Source of the DNA: Nocardia xishanensis NBRC 101358
Lineage (GTDB): Bacteria; Actinomycetota; Actinomycetes; Mycobacteriales; Mycobacteriaceae
Reading direction: 5' to 3'
Length of the DNA: 64,000 nucleotides
Assembly (NCBI RefSeq): GCF_001613365.1
Contig: NZ_BDCF01000046.1
Location: 1 to 64,000 of the forward strand
The translations under genes and the position numbers were made by a program. Shown piece by piece: positions 62,328 to 64,000 of the stretch (the first letter of the stretch is position 1; each line of letters starts with the position of its first letter). Under the pieces are notes generated by a model. The model saw nothing but the letters and a program-made list of their open reading frames with translations, did not search any database and was not told the origin of the DNA.

Positions 62328-64000
62328 CTATCCGGAGTTACGCAGCGCCGTGGCCAGACCGTTCATCGTCAACAGAATGCCGCGTTTGACCAGCTCGGAG
62401 TCGTCGCCCGCGCGCAGCCTGCGCAACAGCTCGACCTGCATCTGGTTCAACGGCTCCAGGTACGGGAAGCGGTTGTGGATCGATTCCGCCAGCGACCGGT
62501 TGTCCGCGAGCAGTTCGTCGTAACCGGTGATGGCGGCGTGCATGCGCAGGGTCCTCGCGTGCTCGTCTCGGATCATGCCGAAGATCTGTTCGCGCAACGC
62601 GACGTCGTCCACCAGTTCGGCGTAGCGCGCGGCGATGTCGAGATCACTCTTGGCCATCACCTGCGCCAAATTCGACAGCACCGTCCGGAAGAACGGCCAG
62701 CGCCGGTACAGGTCCGACAGCGTCGCCAGCCGGTCCGGATCGCCGCCGACCCATTCCTCCAGCGCGGCGCCGGTGCCGTACCAGCCGGGCAACATCACCC
62801 TGGCCTGGCTCCAGGACATCACCCAGGGGATCGCGCGCAGGTCGGCCACCGAGTTGGTGGGTTTGCGCGAGGCGGGCCTGCTGCCGATGTTGAGGTCGCC
62901 GACCTCGGCGACGGGCGTCGACTGCCGGAAGTACTCGACGAAGCCGGGAGTCTCGTGCACGAGCCGCGAATACGCGGCGCGCGCCCGCGCGGCGAGATCG
63001 TCCATGAGCTCGTAGGACGGCTCGGCGTCGGACCCGAGACCTTCGACATCCAGCAGCGTCGACTCCAGCGTGCCCGCGATGAGCGACTCCAGATTGCGGT
63101 GCGCCGCACCGGGTTCGGCGTATTTGGCGGCGATCACCTCGCCCTGCTCGGTGAGCCGCAGCGATCCGTGCACCGCGCCCGCGGGCTGGGCAAGAATGGC
63201 GTCGTAGCTGCGGCCGCCGCCGCGGCCGACGGTGCCGCCGCGACCGTGGAAGAGCCGCAAGCGAATTCCCGCCTTGCGCGCCACGTCGACCAGGTCCAGT
63301 TCCGCGCGGTACAGCGCCCAGTTCGCGGCCAGATAGCCGCCGTCCTTGTTGGAATCCGAGTAGCCGAGCATGACCTCCTGCCGCATGCCCTTGGCGGACA
63401 CCAGCTCTCGATACACCGGCACCTCGAGCGCCGCCGCGAGCGTGTCCGCGCCTCCGCGCAAATCCTCGATGGTCTCGAACAGCGGGACGATGTTCACCGA
63501 GCAGTGCGGCGGGCCGTCCGGTTCGCCGGGATCGAGCAGCCCGCCCTCCTTCAGCAGCAGCGCCGCCTCCAGCATGTCGCTGACCGAGCTGCACATGCTG
63601 ATGATGTAGTTCGGCACGGCCTCCGCGCCGAACGTGTCGACCACGCCAGCGGCCGCCCGCACGATCGCCAGCTCACCGGCAGCCAGGTCGCTGAGCCGGG
63701 CGTGCGGGCCGAGCAGCGGCCGCCGGGTGCGCAGTTCGGCGGCGAGAAGCTCCACTCGCTCGCTCTCCGGCAGGCTCGGGTAGTCGGCGTGCACACCGGC
63801 CCAGGCCAGCAGCTCCGTGACGACCTGCTCGTGCACCTCCGAGTTCTGCCGCATGTCCAGGCCCTGAAGGTGGAAGCCGAAGGTCTCGACGGCGTGCCGC
63901 AGCGCCGCCAGCCGGTCGTCGGCGAGCAGGCCGTCGCCGCTGGCCCGCAGCGAGGCGTCGACGGCGTCGAGATCGTCGAGCAGCGCGCGCGGCGTGGGAT
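62328..64000 (-). CDS. ppc: phosphoenolpyruvate carboxylase, C-terminal part
   Basis: Partial gene running off the right edge; about 557 residues of the C-terminal region are present out of roughly 930. Seen: GYSDSNKDGG, the catalytic FHGRGGTVGRGGG loop, and the C-terminal LRNSG in place of the usual R-N-T-G. It converts PEP and bicarbonate to oxaloacetate. The frame continues upstream of 63854 without interruption (FGFHLQGLDMRQNS). Confidence 0.97.
   Translation of the reverse strand, partial: PTPRALLDDLDAVDASLRASGDGLLADDRLAALRHAVETFGFHLQGLDMRQNSEVHEQVVTELLAWAGVHADYPSLPESERVELLAAELRTRRPLLGPHARLSDLAAGELAIVRAAAGVVDTFGAEAVPNYIISMCSSVSDMLEAALLLKEGGLLDPGEPDGPPHCSVNIVPLFETIEDLRGGADTLAAALEVPVYRELVSAKGMRQEVMLGYSDSNKDGGYLAANWALYRAELDLVDVARKAGIRLRLFHGRGGTVGRGGGRSYDAILAQPAGAVHGSLRLTEQGEVIAAKYAEPGAAHRNLESLIAGTLESTLLDVEGLGSDAEPSYELMDDLAARARAAYSRLVHETPGFVEYFRQSTPVAEVGDLNIGSRPASRKPTNSVADLRAIPWVMSWSQARVMLPGWYGTGAALEEWVGGDPDRLATLSDLYRRWPFFRTVLSNLAQVMAKSDLDIAARYAELVDDVALREQIFGMIRDEHARTLRMHAAITGYDELLADNRSLAESIHNRFPYLEPLNQMQVELLRRLRAGDDSELVKRGILLTMNGLATALRNSG

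Overview
The window is high-GC actinobacterial DNA. The order tyrS, mpg, ABC transporter/TetR, Trm112-like, a hydrolase/acyl-CoA-synthetase fusion, argH, argG, argR, argF, argD, argB, argJ, argC matches the mycobacterial arg-tyrS neighbourhood. The Rpf, ESX-type (EspG, DUF3558) and family 2B encapsulin genes, together with gene content as a whole, point to a mycolic-acid-type relative, most likely Nocardia. The genus is an inference, since no rRNA or marker phylogeny could be run.

Layout. 1-330: two tandem rrn-type promoters firing left, off the window. 331-9.7 kb: tyrS, DoxX, mpg, an ECF41 sigma factor with its oxidoreductase partner, a multicopper oxidase, and a TetR-controlled ABC exporter. 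9.7-15.3 kb: a three-part membrane glycosylation set (GtrA, GtrB-like GT2, YfhO-like protein) with a sugar aminotransferase. 15.3-20 kb: a methyltransferase, a 982-residue hydrolase/AMP-binding fusion and a DUF4239 membrane protein. 20.3-24.9 kb: the most notable system, a four-gene operon of a family 2B encapsulin shell with a cyclic-nucleotide-binding-like insert, a 2-methylisoborneol synthase-like terpene cyclase with a long disordered leader, a GPP C-methyltransferase and a type I IPP isomerase, closed by a strong terminator. Together these would convert IPP to 2-methyl-GPP to 2-methylisoborneol, with the cyclase inside a protein shell.

25-31.4 kb holds assorted metabolic genes (serine hydrolase, threonine deaminase, SMR pump, ComB-like phosphatase, Rpn-like nuclease). 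31.6-52.1 kb is the arginine operon on the minus strand (argCJBDFR, then argGH), split by an 11.5-kb accessory insert between argR and argG. The insert carries an antiporter, a sulfatase, an orphan type VII secretion substrate/chaperone module, a Uma2 nuclease, an acyl-CoA dehydrogenase-like gene, a Fic pair, a broken EF-Tu-domain gene and a degenerate copy of the argR 3' end. ArgR-type boxes precede both argC and argG, so the separated argGH pair still looks ArgR-controlled. Three 75-77-bp MIRU-like units sit in the arg operon as tiny coupled reading frames; a fourth lies upstream of the GT2 gene.

52.6-64 kb: an ECF sigma/peroxiredoxin pair, a PEP-mutase-like enzyme, a 75-bp minisatellite, a resuscitation-promoting factor with a structured leader, two WYL regulators with divergent partners, an epoxide hydrolase with a low-complexity insert, a D-serine-dehydratase-like enzyme, and the 3' part of ppc running off the right edge.
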